From Gammaproteobacteria bacterium (lineage in GTDB: Bacteria; Pseudomonadota; Gammaproteobacteria; Arenicellales; DRJH01): 15,749 bases of DNA. The position numbers were made by a program, and so were the translations under genes. Below, one piece after another: positions 8,085 to 15,749 of this stretch. Positions within the stretch are counted from its first letter, which is position 1, and the number at the start of each line of letters is the position of its first letter. The stretch is taken from contig DRJH01000400.1 of NCBI GenBank assembly GCA_011052285.1, positions 1 to 15,749 of the forward strand. The letters run 5' to 3'. The notes beneath the pieces are model-generated. The model did no database searches, was not told where the DNA came from, and worked only from the letters and a program-made list of their open reading frames with translations.

Positions 8085-8100
8085 TAGAATCGCTGCAAAT

Positions 8101-8131
8101 AGTATAATGCTATCGAACGGTTGGCTGTAAA
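8101..8131 (-). promoter_or_regulatory. Possible sigma-70 promoter for gdhB
   Basis: On the - strand, TTTACA (8131-8126) and TATACT (8106-8101) match the -35 and -10 boxes in five of six bases each. The 19-bp spacer is longer than the ideal 17, which lowers confidence. The site lies about 30 bp before the gdhB start codon. TATAAT also occurs on the + strand at 8103-8108, but I see no -35 box to go with it. Confidence 0.35.
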
Positions 8132-8271
8132 TTTTTCTGCCACCGAAGTAATCCCGGCTAAAAGATAGTCGATTGTGAACTAATACTGTTGCTTCCATTA
8201 CCACCAAGGCGGAAACAACCACACCGTATCTACTGCGAAGTAACCAACCTGATATGTCTGGGTACTTGGCT

Positions 8272-8276
8272 GAGGA
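8272..8276 (+). promoter_or_regulatory. Ribosome binding site deciding the aacS start
   Basis: GAGGA lies 8 nt before the ATG at 8285, a good Shine-Dalgarno position. It favours that ATG over upstream in-frame start codons such as the one at 8189. Confidence 0.65.
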
Positions 8277-8284
8277 CGAGGAAA

Positions 8285-10243
8285 ATGGGTGAAATTCTCT
8301 GGCAGCCTGGCGTGGATAGCGTGGCAACGGCCAATCTGACGCGTTTTATGCACCTTGCCACCGAAAGAACTGGCCGGTTATTTACAGATTACGCCAGCTT
8401 GCACCATTGGTCAGTACAAGAACCCGCACAATTCTGGCGTATGGTCTGGGATTTCACGGGTATTATCGGCGAACCAGGGACGGTCACCCTGGCCGACAAA
8501 GACCGGCGAAAAATGCCCGGTGCCCGGTGGTTCCCCGATGCCCAATTGAATTTTGCAGGTAATCTGTTGCGCCAGCGCGGCGACGCAACCGCCTTGGAAT
8601 TTCGTAGTGAAGATCGTCTGCAGCAACGCTGGAGCTACGATGAACTCTATTCACGCGTTGCCCGACTGACCCGCGCTCTGGCGGACAACGGCTTTCACAA
8701 GGGTGATGTTGCTGCAGCATTCGTAGCCAATGCCCCCGATACCCTGGTCGCCATGCTGGCGGTAACCGCACTCGGTGGCATCTGGTCTTCCTGTTCTCCG
8801 GATTTCGGCGTCAGAGGGGTTCTCGACCGCTTCGGTCAAATCAAGCCAAAAATTCTGTTTGCGGTGGATGGTTACTTTTACAACGGCAAATGGCATGACT
8901 GTGTAAATAAAGTGACTGCCATTGCCGCAGCATTACCCACCTTGGAAAAAGTGATTTTTCTACCCCTAAAGACCGGGGGAAAGACCTCGTCACGTACCAC
9001 TGCTGCGGTTTGCCTGGAAGACTTGATAGGCGACCTTGCTGCGTCAGCAATCGATTTCGTTGCCACCCCATTTAATCACCCCTTATATATTCTCTTTTCC
9101 TCTGGTACCACAGGCGTACCAAAATGTATCGTACACAGTGTCGGCGGCACCTTGCTACAGCATGTTAAGGAGCATCAACTCCACGTTGGCCTGCGGCCCG
9201 GTGAGAAACTCTTTTATTTCACGACCTGTGGCTGGATGATGTGGAACTGGTTAGTTTCCAGTCTGGCCAGTGGGGCAAGCTTGCTACTCTACGATGGTTC
9301 ACCTTTTTATCCAGATGGTAACGTGCTGTTCGACTATGCGGAACAGTCCGGGATGAATATTTTCGGCACCTCGGCAAAGTACCTTGATGCTCTGCAAAAA
9401 AGTGCCTATCACCCAGCACAAACCCACGATCTGAACACACTGCGCACCCTGCTTTCTACCGGATCACCCCTGGTACCGGAAGCCTTCGACTACGTATATA
9501 GGGAAATCAAAAAAGAACTGTGCCTGTCTTCCATCTCCGGAGGTACCGACCTGATTTCCTGCTTTGCCCTGGGCTCAGACATCCTGCCCGTACGTAAGGG
9601 AGAGTTGCAATGTTTAGGGCTGGGCATGGACGTTAAAGTCTTTGATGAACAAGGCCAATCTCTACCCACTGGCACCAAGGGTGATCTGGTATGTTGCCGA
9701 CCTTTTCCCTCCATGCCCATTGGTTTCTGGAATGATCCAGATCACAGCAAGTATCATGCGGCTTATTTTGAAAAATACCCGGGCATCTGGTGCCATGGCG
9801 ATTATGTCACAATAACCGAACACGGTGGCATGATGATTTATGGTCGTTCTGATGCGGTCCTCAATCCCGGTGGCGTGCGCATAGGTACTGCGGAAATCTA
9901 CCGCCAGGCCGAACGAATGGAGGAGATTGTAGAAAGCCTGGTCGTTGGTCAGCGATGGCAAGGTGACGTGCGTGTCGTACTGTTTGTGCGTTTGCGGGAG
10001 AATCTGCAGCTTGATGATGACTTACAGGCCAGAATTCGGGCTACTATCCGTAGCAACACCACGCCCCGCCATGTACCCGCAATTATTCTGCAGGTCACCG
10101 ACATTCCACGTACCAAAAGCGGCAAAATTGTCGAGCTCGCGGTACGCAACATCATCCACGACGAACCTGTAAAAAACCGTGAAGCCCTGGCCAACCCCGA
10201 GGTTCTGGAACAGTTCCGGAATCGAAAGGAACTACGCAGTTAG
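8285..10243 (+). CDS. aacS: Acetoacetyl-CoA synthetase (acetoacetate-CoA ligase)
   Basis: A 652-residue member of the ANL adenylate-forming superfamily, the usual length for AacS. It activates acetoacetate with ATP and CoA to acetoacetyl-CoA, AMP and PPi in the cytoplasm, allowing use of ketone bodies or supply for polyhydroxybutyrate. Visible motifs are the P-loop-like SSGTTGVPK (272-280), GWMMWNW (316-322), typical of the acetyl/acetoacetyl-CoA synthetase branch, the hinge-region GRSDAVLNPGGVRIG starting at 520, and the C-terminal catalytic lysine in KSGK (K614). The tryptophan-rich N-terminus (ILWQPG..., HHWSVQEPAQFWRMVWDF) is also typical of AacS. The frame is open upstream to 8189, but the ATG at 8285 has the better ribosome site and fits the family start. 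It is divergent from gdhB across 212 bp and convergent with the MFS gene, and appears monocistronic. Acetyl-CoA synthetase is less likely given the length and N-terminus. Confidence 0.93.
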   Translation: MGEILWQPGVDSVATANLTRFMHLATERTGRLFTDYASLHHWSVQEPAQFWRMVWDFTGIIGEPGTVTLADKDRRKMPGARWFPDAQLNFAGNLLRQRGDATALEFRSEDRLQQRWSYDELYSRVARLTRALADNGFHKGDVAAAFVANAPDTLVAMLAVTALGGIWSSCSPDFGVRGVLDRFGQIKPKILFAVDGYFYNGKWHDCVNKVTAIAAALPTLEKVIFLPLKTGGKTSSRTTAAVCLEDLIGDLAASAIDFVATPFNHPLYILFSSGTTGVPKCIVHSVGGTLLQHVKEHQLHVGLRPGEKLFYFTTCGWMMWNWLVSSLASGASLLLYDGSPFYPDGNVLFDYAEQSGMNIFGTSAKYLDALQKSAYHPAQTHDLNTLRTLLSTGSPLVPEAFDYVYREIKKELCLSSISGGTDLISCFALGSDILPVRKGELQCLGLGMDVKVFDEQGQSLPTGTKGDLVCCRPFPSMPIGFWNDPDHSKYHAAYFEKYPGIWCHGDYVTITEHGGMMIYGRSDAVLNPGGVRIGTAEIYRQAERMEEIVESLVVGQRWQGDVRVVLFVRLRENLQLDDDLQARIRATIRSNTTPRHVPAIILQVTDIPRTKSGKIVELAVRNIIHDEPVKNREALANPEVLEQFRNRKELRS

Positions 10244-10302
10244 TTCATAGACCACCACAACTTGCACGCACAATGCAGAACGAAGCAAAGGAAATGGCTG
10301 CA

Positions 10303-11472
10303 CTATTTCTGTGTTGCTGGTAGACGACCCGCAGCCAACAGGACCAACATCGCAGCTGCAGCCAGCATCCAGAATACCCAGACAAATCCACCGGTCAAGG
10401 CATTTACCTGGGAAATCATCAACACAGCGATGGGGGCAACTCCAAAAGAAAGTACAAACTTGGCCGCAAAGGCCACACCATGATGCTGGTCAGGGGCTAA
10501 TTTTGACAACATAATATTTTCCGCAGGCAAAGCCGCAATCGCGACCGAGACCATAACACAGGCCACGATCACCAGCATAAAACCCTGGGAGTTAGCGGCC
10601 AACAGTAGCAGGGGAATCTGCAGCAGATATGAAGCCCGATAAACATTTCGTAAAATGAACCGGTCGGCGAGTATACCGCCCACAAACTGGAACGCTGCCG
10701 CAATCACATACACCAGTGCTACATAGTTGCCCACAGTACTGACGTCAATCCCATTCTTTCCGCCCAACCGTACTGAAAATACTTTGGGCAGGACCCCTTG
10801 GGTGGAATGGTAAATCAGACCACCGAGAAACATACAAAATAACAGTGTTACAAATGACCACAACCAACTCCGCCTGGCCGCAGCTGTGGTCGTAGATTTC
10901 TGTACCTTCGGCTTGGCCTTGAACGGTCCGGTGCCGATACTGAACAGCATCACCAACCCGGTCACAACGGCCAGTAACCCAGGCAACAGAAAAGCCAGCT
11001 GCCGTCCGCCAAGATCCAGCAGATATCCTGAAATCAAACCAGCCAGTGCTGCCCCTAAACTACCAAATACTCCGTTAATGGCCAGTGCTTTTCCCGGGCT
11101 TTTGGCACTGGTACTGATCACCAGTGGAATACCTACCGGGTGATAAATGGCAGCAAACAGGCCGATCCCCGCCAATGCCAGTACCAGGGTCATGGGATCA
11201 GGTGCAAATGCGGCTGCCACCGCCGACAAACCCATACCCAGAAAAAAAATGACCAGCATCCCCGTACGACTCCAGTGATCGCTTAACCAGCCCGCCGGCA
11301 AGGCTCCCAACCCGACCAGCAAGGCACCGGGGGTCCATAATTTGATCAGCTCATGATAGGGCAGCTGCCATTCTTGCTCCAGCGAAAGTACGATCACGAA
11401 GTAAAAGGCCGTGAACATGTGGATATAGGCGTGACCAATGGAAGAAAAAATGAACAACAGGTGTTTTTTCAT
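10303..11472 (-). CDS. MFS transporter
   Basis: A 389-residue integral inner-membrane protein with about 12 hydrophobic segments, the standard size for a major facilitator. The loop between helices 2 and 3 carries GWLSDHWSRTGML, a version of the MFS signature GxLaDrxGrkxxl. A long basic, Ala-rich loop between the two halves (about residues 185-200, KAKPKVQKSTTTAAARR) separates six-helix bundles. The opening GHAYIHMFTAFYF and the YHPVG motif (near 110) recall the Fsr-like/multidrug branch, but the substrate cannot be told. The ATG at 11472 gives an N-terminus just ahead of helix 1, with a weak GAGA ribosome site about 8 nt upstream. It stands alone: convergent with aacS (59-bp gap, no obvious shared terminator) and 422 bp downstream of aapP. 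The tandem repeats at 11506-11541, 34 bp upstream of the start, could be its operator. Confidence 0.88.
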   Translation of the reverse strand: MKKHLLFIFSSIGHAYIHMFTAFYFVIVLSLEQEWQLPYHELIKLWTPGALLVGLGALPAGWLSDHWSRTGMLVIFFLGMGLSAVAAAFAPDPMTLVLALAGIGLFAAIYHPVGIPLVISTSAKSPGKALAINGVFGSLGAALAGLISGYLLDLGGRQLAFLLPGLLAVVTGLVMLFSIGTGPFKAKPKVQKSTTTAAARRSWLWSFVTLLFCMFLGGLIYHSTQGVLPKVFSVRLGGKNGIDVSTVGNYVALVYVIAAAFQFVGGILADRFILRNVYRASYLLQIPLLLLAANSQGFMLVIVACVMVSVAIAALPAENIMLSKLAPDQHHGVAFAAKFVLSFGVAPIAVLMISQVNALTGGFVWVFWMLAAAAMLVLLAAGRLPATQK

Positions 11473-11505
11473 GAAATCTCGAATTCTCGTTCACGACCCA
11501 AATAC

Positions 11506-11541
11506 CCGCTACTTGCCGATACTTGTGGCCGATACTTGTGG
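11506..11541. repeat. 13-bp tandem direct repeats upstream of the MFS gene
   Basis: Two perfect, adjacent copies of CCGATACTTGTGG (11516-11528 and 11529-11541) are preceded by a shorter related copy CCGCTACTTG (11506-11515; 9 of 10 bases match). The array lies 34-69 bp before the MFS start codon, where an activator or repressor site would be expected. It could equally be a simple slippage duplication. Confidence 0.75.
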
Positions 11542-11846
11542 GCAAAGGGTAAATTTGATGGCATTTTTGGTGTTGCCTTAGACACCGCAGAAATCACAGC
11601 AAGGAGCGCGTTAGTATATTCGAGGCTGGATGGTAAGCGGATGAACTAACAGCCGGTTCTTCTACCATCCATGGCGGTCGTAGTGGGGGGATGCTGTGTT
11701 GAGAAAACATTTCATGGTGAGGCGAAGACCCATTGGTTTTTGCAACCGATCAGGGTATTTAACGACCTAGCAGGAAATCGGACCTAAGTGCATTTTTGTG
11801 CAGTAGGTTCTTTATTCTCGGACAGGCTCATAGCAACTTCGCAAGC
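11542..11846. other. Non-coding gap between MFS gene and aap operon end, with a long-loop inverted repeat
   Basis: No frame here looks like a protein. The one visible structure is a perfect 9-bp inverted repeat, TGGATGGTA (11627-11635) and TACCATCCA (11663-11671), with a 27-nt loop and no T-run. Near the end, ATTCTCGGACAGGCTCATAG (11814-11833) resembles ATTCCCGGACAGTCTCTTAG at 2214-2233 (16 of 20 positions), which is the outer arm of the nested repeat on the left. This may mark a shared mobile-element end. Confidence 0.45.
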
Positions 11847-11873
11847 AAAAAATAAGGCCGGAAAACCGACCTT
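11847..11873 (-). terminator. Rho-independent terminator of the aap operon
   Basis: On the - strand, AAGGTCGG (11873-11866), a TTTT loop and CCGGCCTT (11861-11854) form an 8-bp stem with one T-G wobble, followed by ATTTTTTG. It sits about 20 bp after the aapP stop and marks the end of the aap transcript. Confidence 0.88.
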
Positions 11874-11894
11874 GCAGGAGAATAAAAGACCGGT

Positions 11895-12674
11895 TCAATG
11901 AGCCAGGATTTGGCTCAAGAATAACTTTGTACGGTCATTCTTGGGGTGTTCGAAGAAAGTTTCCGGCTCTTCCTCCTCGATAATCTGTCCTTCATCCATA
12001 AAAATTACCCGATTGGCCACGGTCTTGGCAAATCCCATTTCATGGGTGACTACGATCATGGTCATACCTTCTTCGGCTAGCTCGATCATGGTATCGAGCA
12101 CCTCCTTAATCATTTCCGGGTCCAATGCCGAAGTCGGTTCATCGAATAGCATCACATTGGGACTCATGCACAAACTGCGGGCGATAGCTACACGCTGCTG
12201 CTGACCACCTGACAATTGACCTGGGTATTTCTTTGCCTGTTCAGGGATTTTGACCCGCTCCAGGTATTTCATACCAATCTCTTCCGCCTCGGCTCGAGGC
12301 ATCTTGCGAACCCAGATCGGGGCCAATGCACAGTTTTCCAGCACGGTCAGATGCGGGAACAGATTAAAGTGCTGGAATACCATACCCACTTCCCGGCGGA
12401 TAGCCTCTATCTGCTTCAGATCACTGGTTAATTCCACACCCTGTACGATAATTTGGCCTTTCTGGTGCTCCTCGAGGCGGTTGATGCAGCGGATCATGGT
12501 TGATTTTCCGGAGCCGGAAGGGCCACAAACCACAATACGCTCACCTTTCTTGACGGTTATATTAATATCTTTGAGTACGTGAAACTGGCCGTACCATTTG
12601 TGCATATTTCTGATATCAATCATGACCTCATCGGATACGGCGAGACCTTTTTCAGCAGCTGCTTGCTCTGTCAT
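11895..12674 (-). CDS. aapP: General L-amino-acid ABC transporter, ATP-binding protein
   Basis: A 259-residue ABC ATPase, the usual length for the polar amino-acid family. It powers import through AapQ/AapM at the inner face of the cytoplasmic membrane. Visible motifs are Walker A GPSGSGKST (51-59), Q-loop Q101 in VFQHFNLFPHLT, signature LSGGQ (154-158), Walker B VMLFDE (174-179), D-loop SALDP and the switch histidine H211 in VVTHEMG. HFNLFPHLTVLEN and EMGFAKTVANRVIFMD are typical of the GlnQ/HisP/AapP group. The start is supported by AAGGAG 6 nt upstream (12686-12681 on the - strand). It is the last gene of aapJQMP, 50 nt after aapM and just before a terminator. GlnQ-like proteins are similar, but the two long permeases beside it point to Aap. 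Confidence 0.95.
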   Translation of the reverse strand: MTEQAAAEKGLAVSDEVMIDIRNMHKWYGQFHVLKDINITVKKGERIVVCGPSGSGKSTMIRCINRLEEHQKGQIIVQGVELTSDLKQIEAIRREVGMVFQHFNLFPHLTVLENCALAPIWVRKMPRAEAEEIGMKYLERVKIPEQAKKYPGQLSGGQQQRVAIARSLCMSPNVMLFDEPTSALDPEMIKEVLDTMIELAEEGMTMIVVTHEMGFAKTVANRVIFMDEGQIIEEEEPETFFEHPKNDRTKLFLSQILAH

Positions 12675-12724
12675 GGTGAACTCCTTTAGAAAACCTTAGC
12701 GATTGCTCTACCCGTAGGCTGTGA

Positions 12725-13837
12725 TTATCTCTTTTTATGACCGGTATCAAGTTTGCGTTCGATGGCCTGACTGTACTGCGACATGGCAAAACAAAATACC
12801 CCATACACAAGTGCTGTAAACACATAGCCTTCAACCGCCATGCCCAACCATTTAGGGTCGGTGGAAGCCGTCTGCACGATACCGAGAAAGTCAAATAAAC
12901 CGATAATCAGCACCAGTGTCGTGTCCTTGAACAGGCCGATAAAGGTACTGACAATGCTGGGGATAACGTATTTCAAGGCTTGTGGCAGAATAATAAACGA
13001 CATGGTCTTCCAATAACTCAGGCCCAGCGACATAGCACCCTCAAACTGGCCTTTAGGAATCGCCTGCAGTCCTCCCCGAACAACTTCTGCCATATAGGCG
13101 GCAGCAAACAGGGATACTCCGATCAACGCCCGCAGTAATTTATCGAAGTTAACCCCTTCCGGTAAGAATAACGGCAGCATTACCGAGGACATAAACAGTA
13201 CGGTAATCAGCGGCACACCACGCCAGAGCTCAATGAAAACGGTACAGATTGAACGTATGGTGGGCATATTGGAGCGGCGCCCCAGTGCCAGGACGATACC
13301 GATCGGTAGCGAAGTCACAATACCCACCACGGAAATCACCAGGGTCAGAGAAAAACCACCCCATAGACTGGTTTCCACCACGGGTAGACCGAAAGAACCA
13401 CCCACCAGCAGAAAAAAAGCAACCACCGGATAAATAAAGAGGGCCACTGCAGCCGTAATACCTTTGTACGGGAACTTTTTGATAAACAGTGGAATCATCA
13501 AACCAATCAGTAGCAGAATGGTGATATCCACACGCCAGCGCTCGGCTTGTGGGTAAAAGCCATAGAAAAACTGATCAATATGAGAACTAACAAAGGGCCA
13601 ACAGGCGCCCGTGTTGGTGCAATCCTGTTTGGTTGTGCCGGAAAAATTGGCGTTGACCAGCATCCAGTCAATCATCGGTGGGATGGTAAGATACAGTAAC
13701 CATAGGGAGAACAAGGTCAGTACACTATTGACCCAGCTACTGAACAGGTTCTTTCTAAACCAGCCGATGAATCCTACCGACGCGATCGGTGGCACCATAT
13801 CGGGAATCTGGCCAATGGCATAGCTTTTCGTATTCAT
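12725..13837 (-). CDS. aapM: General L-amino-acid ABC transporter, permease AapM
   Basis: A 370-residue inner-membrane permease. It is longer than the roughly 220-240 residues of GlnP/HisM-type permeases, as expected for AapM, which has an extra N-terminal region. That region has a membrane segment (VNSVLTLFSLWLLYLTIPP) and an exported loop with two cysteines in DCTNTGACW, a feature I associate with AapM. Two more hydrophobic segments follow, and then the canonical permease core. The EAA-type loop that contacts the ATPase is AEVVRGGLQAIPKGQFEGA near residues 248-266, followed by ILPQALKYVIP. The ATG at 13837 lies 3 nt after the aapQ stop, with GGTGGAG upstream inside the end of aapQ, so the two permeases are tightly coupled and probably form a heterodimer. 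Confidence 0.94.
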   Translation of the reverse strand: MNTKSYAIGQIPDMVPPIASVGFIGWFRKNLFSSWVNSVLTLFSLWLLYLTIPPMIDWMLVNANFSGTTKQDCTNTGACWPFVSSHIDQFFYGFYPQAERWRVDITILLLIGLMIPLFIKKFPYKGITAAVALFIYPVVAFFLLVGGSFGLPVVETSLWGGFSLTLVISVVGIVTSLPIGIVLALGRRSNMPTIRSICTVFIELWRGVPLITVLFMSSVMLPLFLPEGVNFDKLLRALIGVSLFAAAYMAEVVRGGLQAIPKGQFEGAMSLGLSYWKTMSFIILPQALKYVIPSIVSTFIGLFKDTTLVLIIGLFDFLGIVQTASTDPKWLGMAVEGYVFTALVYGVFCFAMSQYSQAIERKLDTGHKKR

Positions 13838-13840
13838 TTA

Positions 13841-15031
13841 TTATCGCTCCACCAGGGCCACGCTGGCGTTATACCAGTTCATGACTGCAGAAATCAGCAG
13901 GCTGATACTGAGATAGACCGCCATTGTCATGGCAATAATTTCGATGGCCTGGCCGGTCTGGTTCAAAGTGGTACCGGCAAAAACTGCCACCAGATCGGGG
14001 TAAGCGATCGCAGTAGCTAACGAAGAGTTTTTGGTCAGGTTGAGAAATTCACTGGTCATCGGTGGGATGATGACACGCAGAGCCTGGGGCAAAATAACCA
14101 GCCGCAAGGTGGAATTCGGCCTCAAACCCAATGCATACGCCGCCTCAGTCTGTCCGTGTGCCACCGATTCGATACCGGCTCGTACCGTTTCAGCCATGAA
14201 GGAAGCGGTATAGATGACCAGTGACAGCAATAAAGCAGCAAACTCGGGAATAATCACCATGCCACCCTTGAAATTAAAACCACTCAGCGCAGGCTTATCC
14301 CAGGTTAACGGAAAGCCGGTTGCAACAGCTGCCAACAGGGGAAGAATGACTAAAATGACCAAGCTGACGTAGAAGGTATGGAACTGCTGTCCGGTCGCCT
14401 CCTGACGCTTGTCAGCCCATCGCTTTATAAAGAAAATCAGTACAAATGCCAGAATCACAGCCCAGACAATATAGGAAAAACCGTCATGTGTAACAGGGGA
14501 TGGAGAATAGATACCCCGGTTATTGAGAAAAAAGCCACCTACAAAGGTAACACTTTGACGCGGTGAGGGAAGATTACGCAAGACTACAAAATACCAAAAA
14601 AAGATCTGTAGCAGCAGCGGGATATTACGGAAAATCTCGATATAAACAGCGGCCAATTTAGCGATCAGCCAATTCTTAGAGAGTCGTGCGATACCGACGA
14701 TGACACCCAGAATGGTTGCCAGAATTATGCCCAGGGCAGAGACAACAATGGTATTAATCAGACCAACCAGAAAAGTTGCGCCGTAGGTAGATTCTTCCGT
14801 GTAGGGGATAAAATGCTGAATGATGCCAAAGCCGGCGGTTGTGCTGAGAAAGTCGAATCCAGTGGCAATGCCACGTGTTTCCAGGTTGACGCTGGTATTA
14901 TGAAAAATGGATATGCCAAATGCTACGGTGGCTGCCAATACGATGGCTTGAAAAAACAGAGAACGGAATTTCGGGTTATTCCAGACCGATTTTTTCGGTA
15001 CCTTGGGCAGTGGTGTGCTGTCTGTATTCAC
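13841..15031 (-). CDS. aapQ: General L-amino-acid ABC transporter, permease AapQ
   Basis: A 396-residue inner-membrane permease, full length for AapQ. It has an N-terminal membrane segment (FFQAIVLAATVAFGISIFHN), a conserved exported stretch (RGIATGFDFLSTTAGFGI), and a split permease core with a long insert between FRNIPLLLQIFFWYFVVL and the later helices. The EAA-type loop AETVRAGIESVAHGQTEAA lies near residues 278-296, followed by ILPQALRVIIPP. The start is GTG at 15031, supported by an AGGAGG-type site upstream (in CAGGAGGAGCAGA) and by the family N-terminus. It is separated from aapJ by 135 nt holding a strong hairpin, and from aapM by only 3 nt. Together with AapM it forms the channel for a broad range of L-amino acids. 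Confidence 0.94.
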   Translation of the reverse strand: MNTDSTPLPKVPKKSVWNNPKFRSLFFQAIVLAATVAFGISIFHNTSVNLETRGIATGFDFLSTTAGFGIIQHFIPYTEESTYGATFLVGLINTIVVSALGIILATILGVIVGIARLSKNWLIAKLAAVYIEIFRNIPLLLQIFFWYFVVLRNLPSPRQSVTFVGGFFLNNRGIYSPSPVTHDGFSYIVWAVILAFVLIFFIKRWADKRQEATGQQFHTFYVSLVILVILPLLAAVATGFPLTWDKPALSGFNFKGGMVIIPEFAALLLSLVIYTASFMAETVRAGIESVAHGQTEAAYALGLRPNSTLRLVILPQALRVIIPPMTSEFLNLTKNSSLATAIAYPDLVAVFAGTTLNQTGQAIEIIAMTMAVYLSISLLISAVMNWYNASVALVER

Positions 15032-15093
15032 ACTCTGCTCCTCCTGGGAAATTATTATGAGATGGTGCTGCTTGTTAACGTCAGGTGGCTACA

Positions 15094-15124
15094 TAAAACC
15101 TGCCCGACCTGGGTCGGGCAGGTT
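15094..15124 (-). terminator. Long hairpin between aapJ and aapQ (leaky terminator or mRNA stabiliser)
   Basis: AACCTGCCCGAC (15097-15108) and GTCGGGCAGGTT (15113-15124) form a perfect 12-bp stem around a 4-nt loop. Read in the - direction the stem runs into TTTTATGT, a weak U-run. In operons of this kind a hairpin after the binding-protein gene commonly raises the amount of binding protein over permease, by partial termination or by protecting the upstream mRNA from 3' decay. Which mechanism acts here cannot be told from sequence. Confidence 0.7.
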
Positions 15125-15166
15125 ATGACAACCAATCGATTGGATCCTGATTGATCTTATATTGTC

Positions 15167-15749
15167 TTAGCGAATCGGCGGTGCATACTGAATGCCACCA
15201 TGGTTCCACAAAGCATTTTTACCACGCTTTATGTTCAGTGGTGGAATGCTCAAATTACGAGCAAAGACTTCGCCGTAGTTACCCACCTGGGTAATGATAT
15301 TGGCACACCAGGAATTATCCACGCCCATGTTTTTGCCAAAATCTCCCTCGACACCGACCAAGCGACGATTGGCTGGATTATTGCCTTTTTTCATGCTTTC
15401 CACATTTTTGGAATTAATGCCTTGTTCTTCTGCATCAAGCATGCAATTGAGGCTCCACTTAACCAGATTGAACCACTGGTCATCACCCTGGCGGACAACC
15501 GGACCCAGCGGCTCCTTGGAGATGATCTCAGGCAGTATGATGTTTTTGCTGGGGTCTTTGAGTTTAGTGCGCTGAGCATACAAGCCGGACTGATCGGTAG
15601 TATAAACATCGCAGCGCCCGGCATCATAGGCGGCCACAACTTCGTCAGATTTTTCGAAGGCCACAACCTTGTAATCCATTTTGTTGGCACGGAAAAAATC
15701 GGCCACATTCAGCTCGGTGGTGGTACCGGTATTGGTACAAACAGCAGCA
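15167..15749 (-). CDS. aapJ: General L-amino-acid ABC transporter, periplasmic binding protein (5' end outside window)
   Basis: The frame is open to the right edge, so only the C-terminal ~194 residues are present; the GTG at 15706 is an internal valine codon and not a start. The fragment has the solute-binding lobe sequence AVCTNTGTTTELNVADFFRA, then SDEVVAAYDAGRCDVYTTDQSGLYAQR, where the Asp in the TTDQS region belongs to the ligand-binding site of the family. It ends QVGNYGEVFARNLS and an Arg. These match the AapJ/BztA family (SBP_bac_3). The missing front should carry a signal peptide. It is the first gene of aapJQMP, so the operon promoter lies outside the window. The 135-nt gap to aapQ with its hairpin suggests the binding protein is made in excess. 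Confidence 0.95.
   Translation of the reverse strand, partial: AAVCTNTGTTTELNVADFFRANKMDYKVVAFEKSDEVVAAYDAGRCDVYTTDQSGLYAQRTKLKDPSKNIILPEIISKEPLGPVVRQGDDQWFNLVKWSLNCMLDAEEQGINSKNVESMKKGNNPANRRLVGVEGDFGKNMGVDNSWCANIITQVGNYGEVFARNLSIPPLNIKRGKNALWNHGGIQYAPPIR

Noticed and set aside
8073..8327. 85-codon upstream extension of gdhB
   Set aside because: It would overlap the start of divergent aacS, is not part of the family's N-terminus, and ATG 8072 has a proper ribosome site.
10244..10302. Bidirectional terminator between aacS and the MFS gene
   Set aside because: I looked for a stem with a T-run in this 59-bp convergent gap and found none that is convincing.
11353..11649. 98-codon + strand frame at the MFS start and upstream gap
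   Set aside because: It is mostly antisense to the MFS gene and runs through the tandem repeats; no protein features.

Overview
The window reads as chromosomal DNA of a Gram-negative bacterium, most likely a gammaproteobacterium. The reasons are an outer-membrane lipoprotein, a porin remnant, a 180-kDa-type NAD-glutamate dehydrogenase, a complete Aap-type amino-acid ABC transporter and a DUF2868/DUF3482 GTPase pair. I cannot name the genus from the sequence alone. Most of it is ordinary housekeeping and catabolic coding sequence, and I see no phage, CRISPR, toxin-antitoxin or defence module, no tRNA or rRNA, and no intact transposase.

Region 1 (3-2053, + strand) holds the 3' end of a DUF2868-like membrane protein that overlaps by 3 nt (ATGA) with a DUF3482-type GTPase. 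Region 2 (2054-3231) is a scar-like stretch. It has a nested inverted repeat (2156-2225), an AT-rich segment, the last ~100 codons of an outer-membrane porin without its front, a small intact lipoprotein gene, and a strong rho-independent terminator. Region 3 (3234-10243) has two divergent catabolic genes sharing a 212-bp control region: gdhB (large NAD-glutamate dehydrogenase, - strand) and aacS (acetoacetyl-CoA synthetase, + strand). Region 4 (10303-11472, - strand) is an MFS transporter convergent with aacS, preceded by 13-bp tandem repeats that look like operator sites. Region 5 (11473-11894) is non-coding and ends in the terminator of the aap operon. Region 6 (11895-15749, - strand) is aapJ (partial)-aapQ-aapM-aapP, with a long hairpin between aapJ and aapQ.

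Functionally, the right half suggests amino-acid use: Aap imports L-amino acids, GdhB deaminates glutamate to 2-oxoglutarate, and AacS activates acetoacetate released from ketogenic amino acids or polyhydroxybutyrate. That link is an inference from proximity, because the genes are separate transcription units. The parts worth a second look are the porin truncation scar with its nested repeat, the tandem repeats ahead of the MFS gene, and the little-studied GTPase pair. I did not find convincing evidence of a new multi-gene system.
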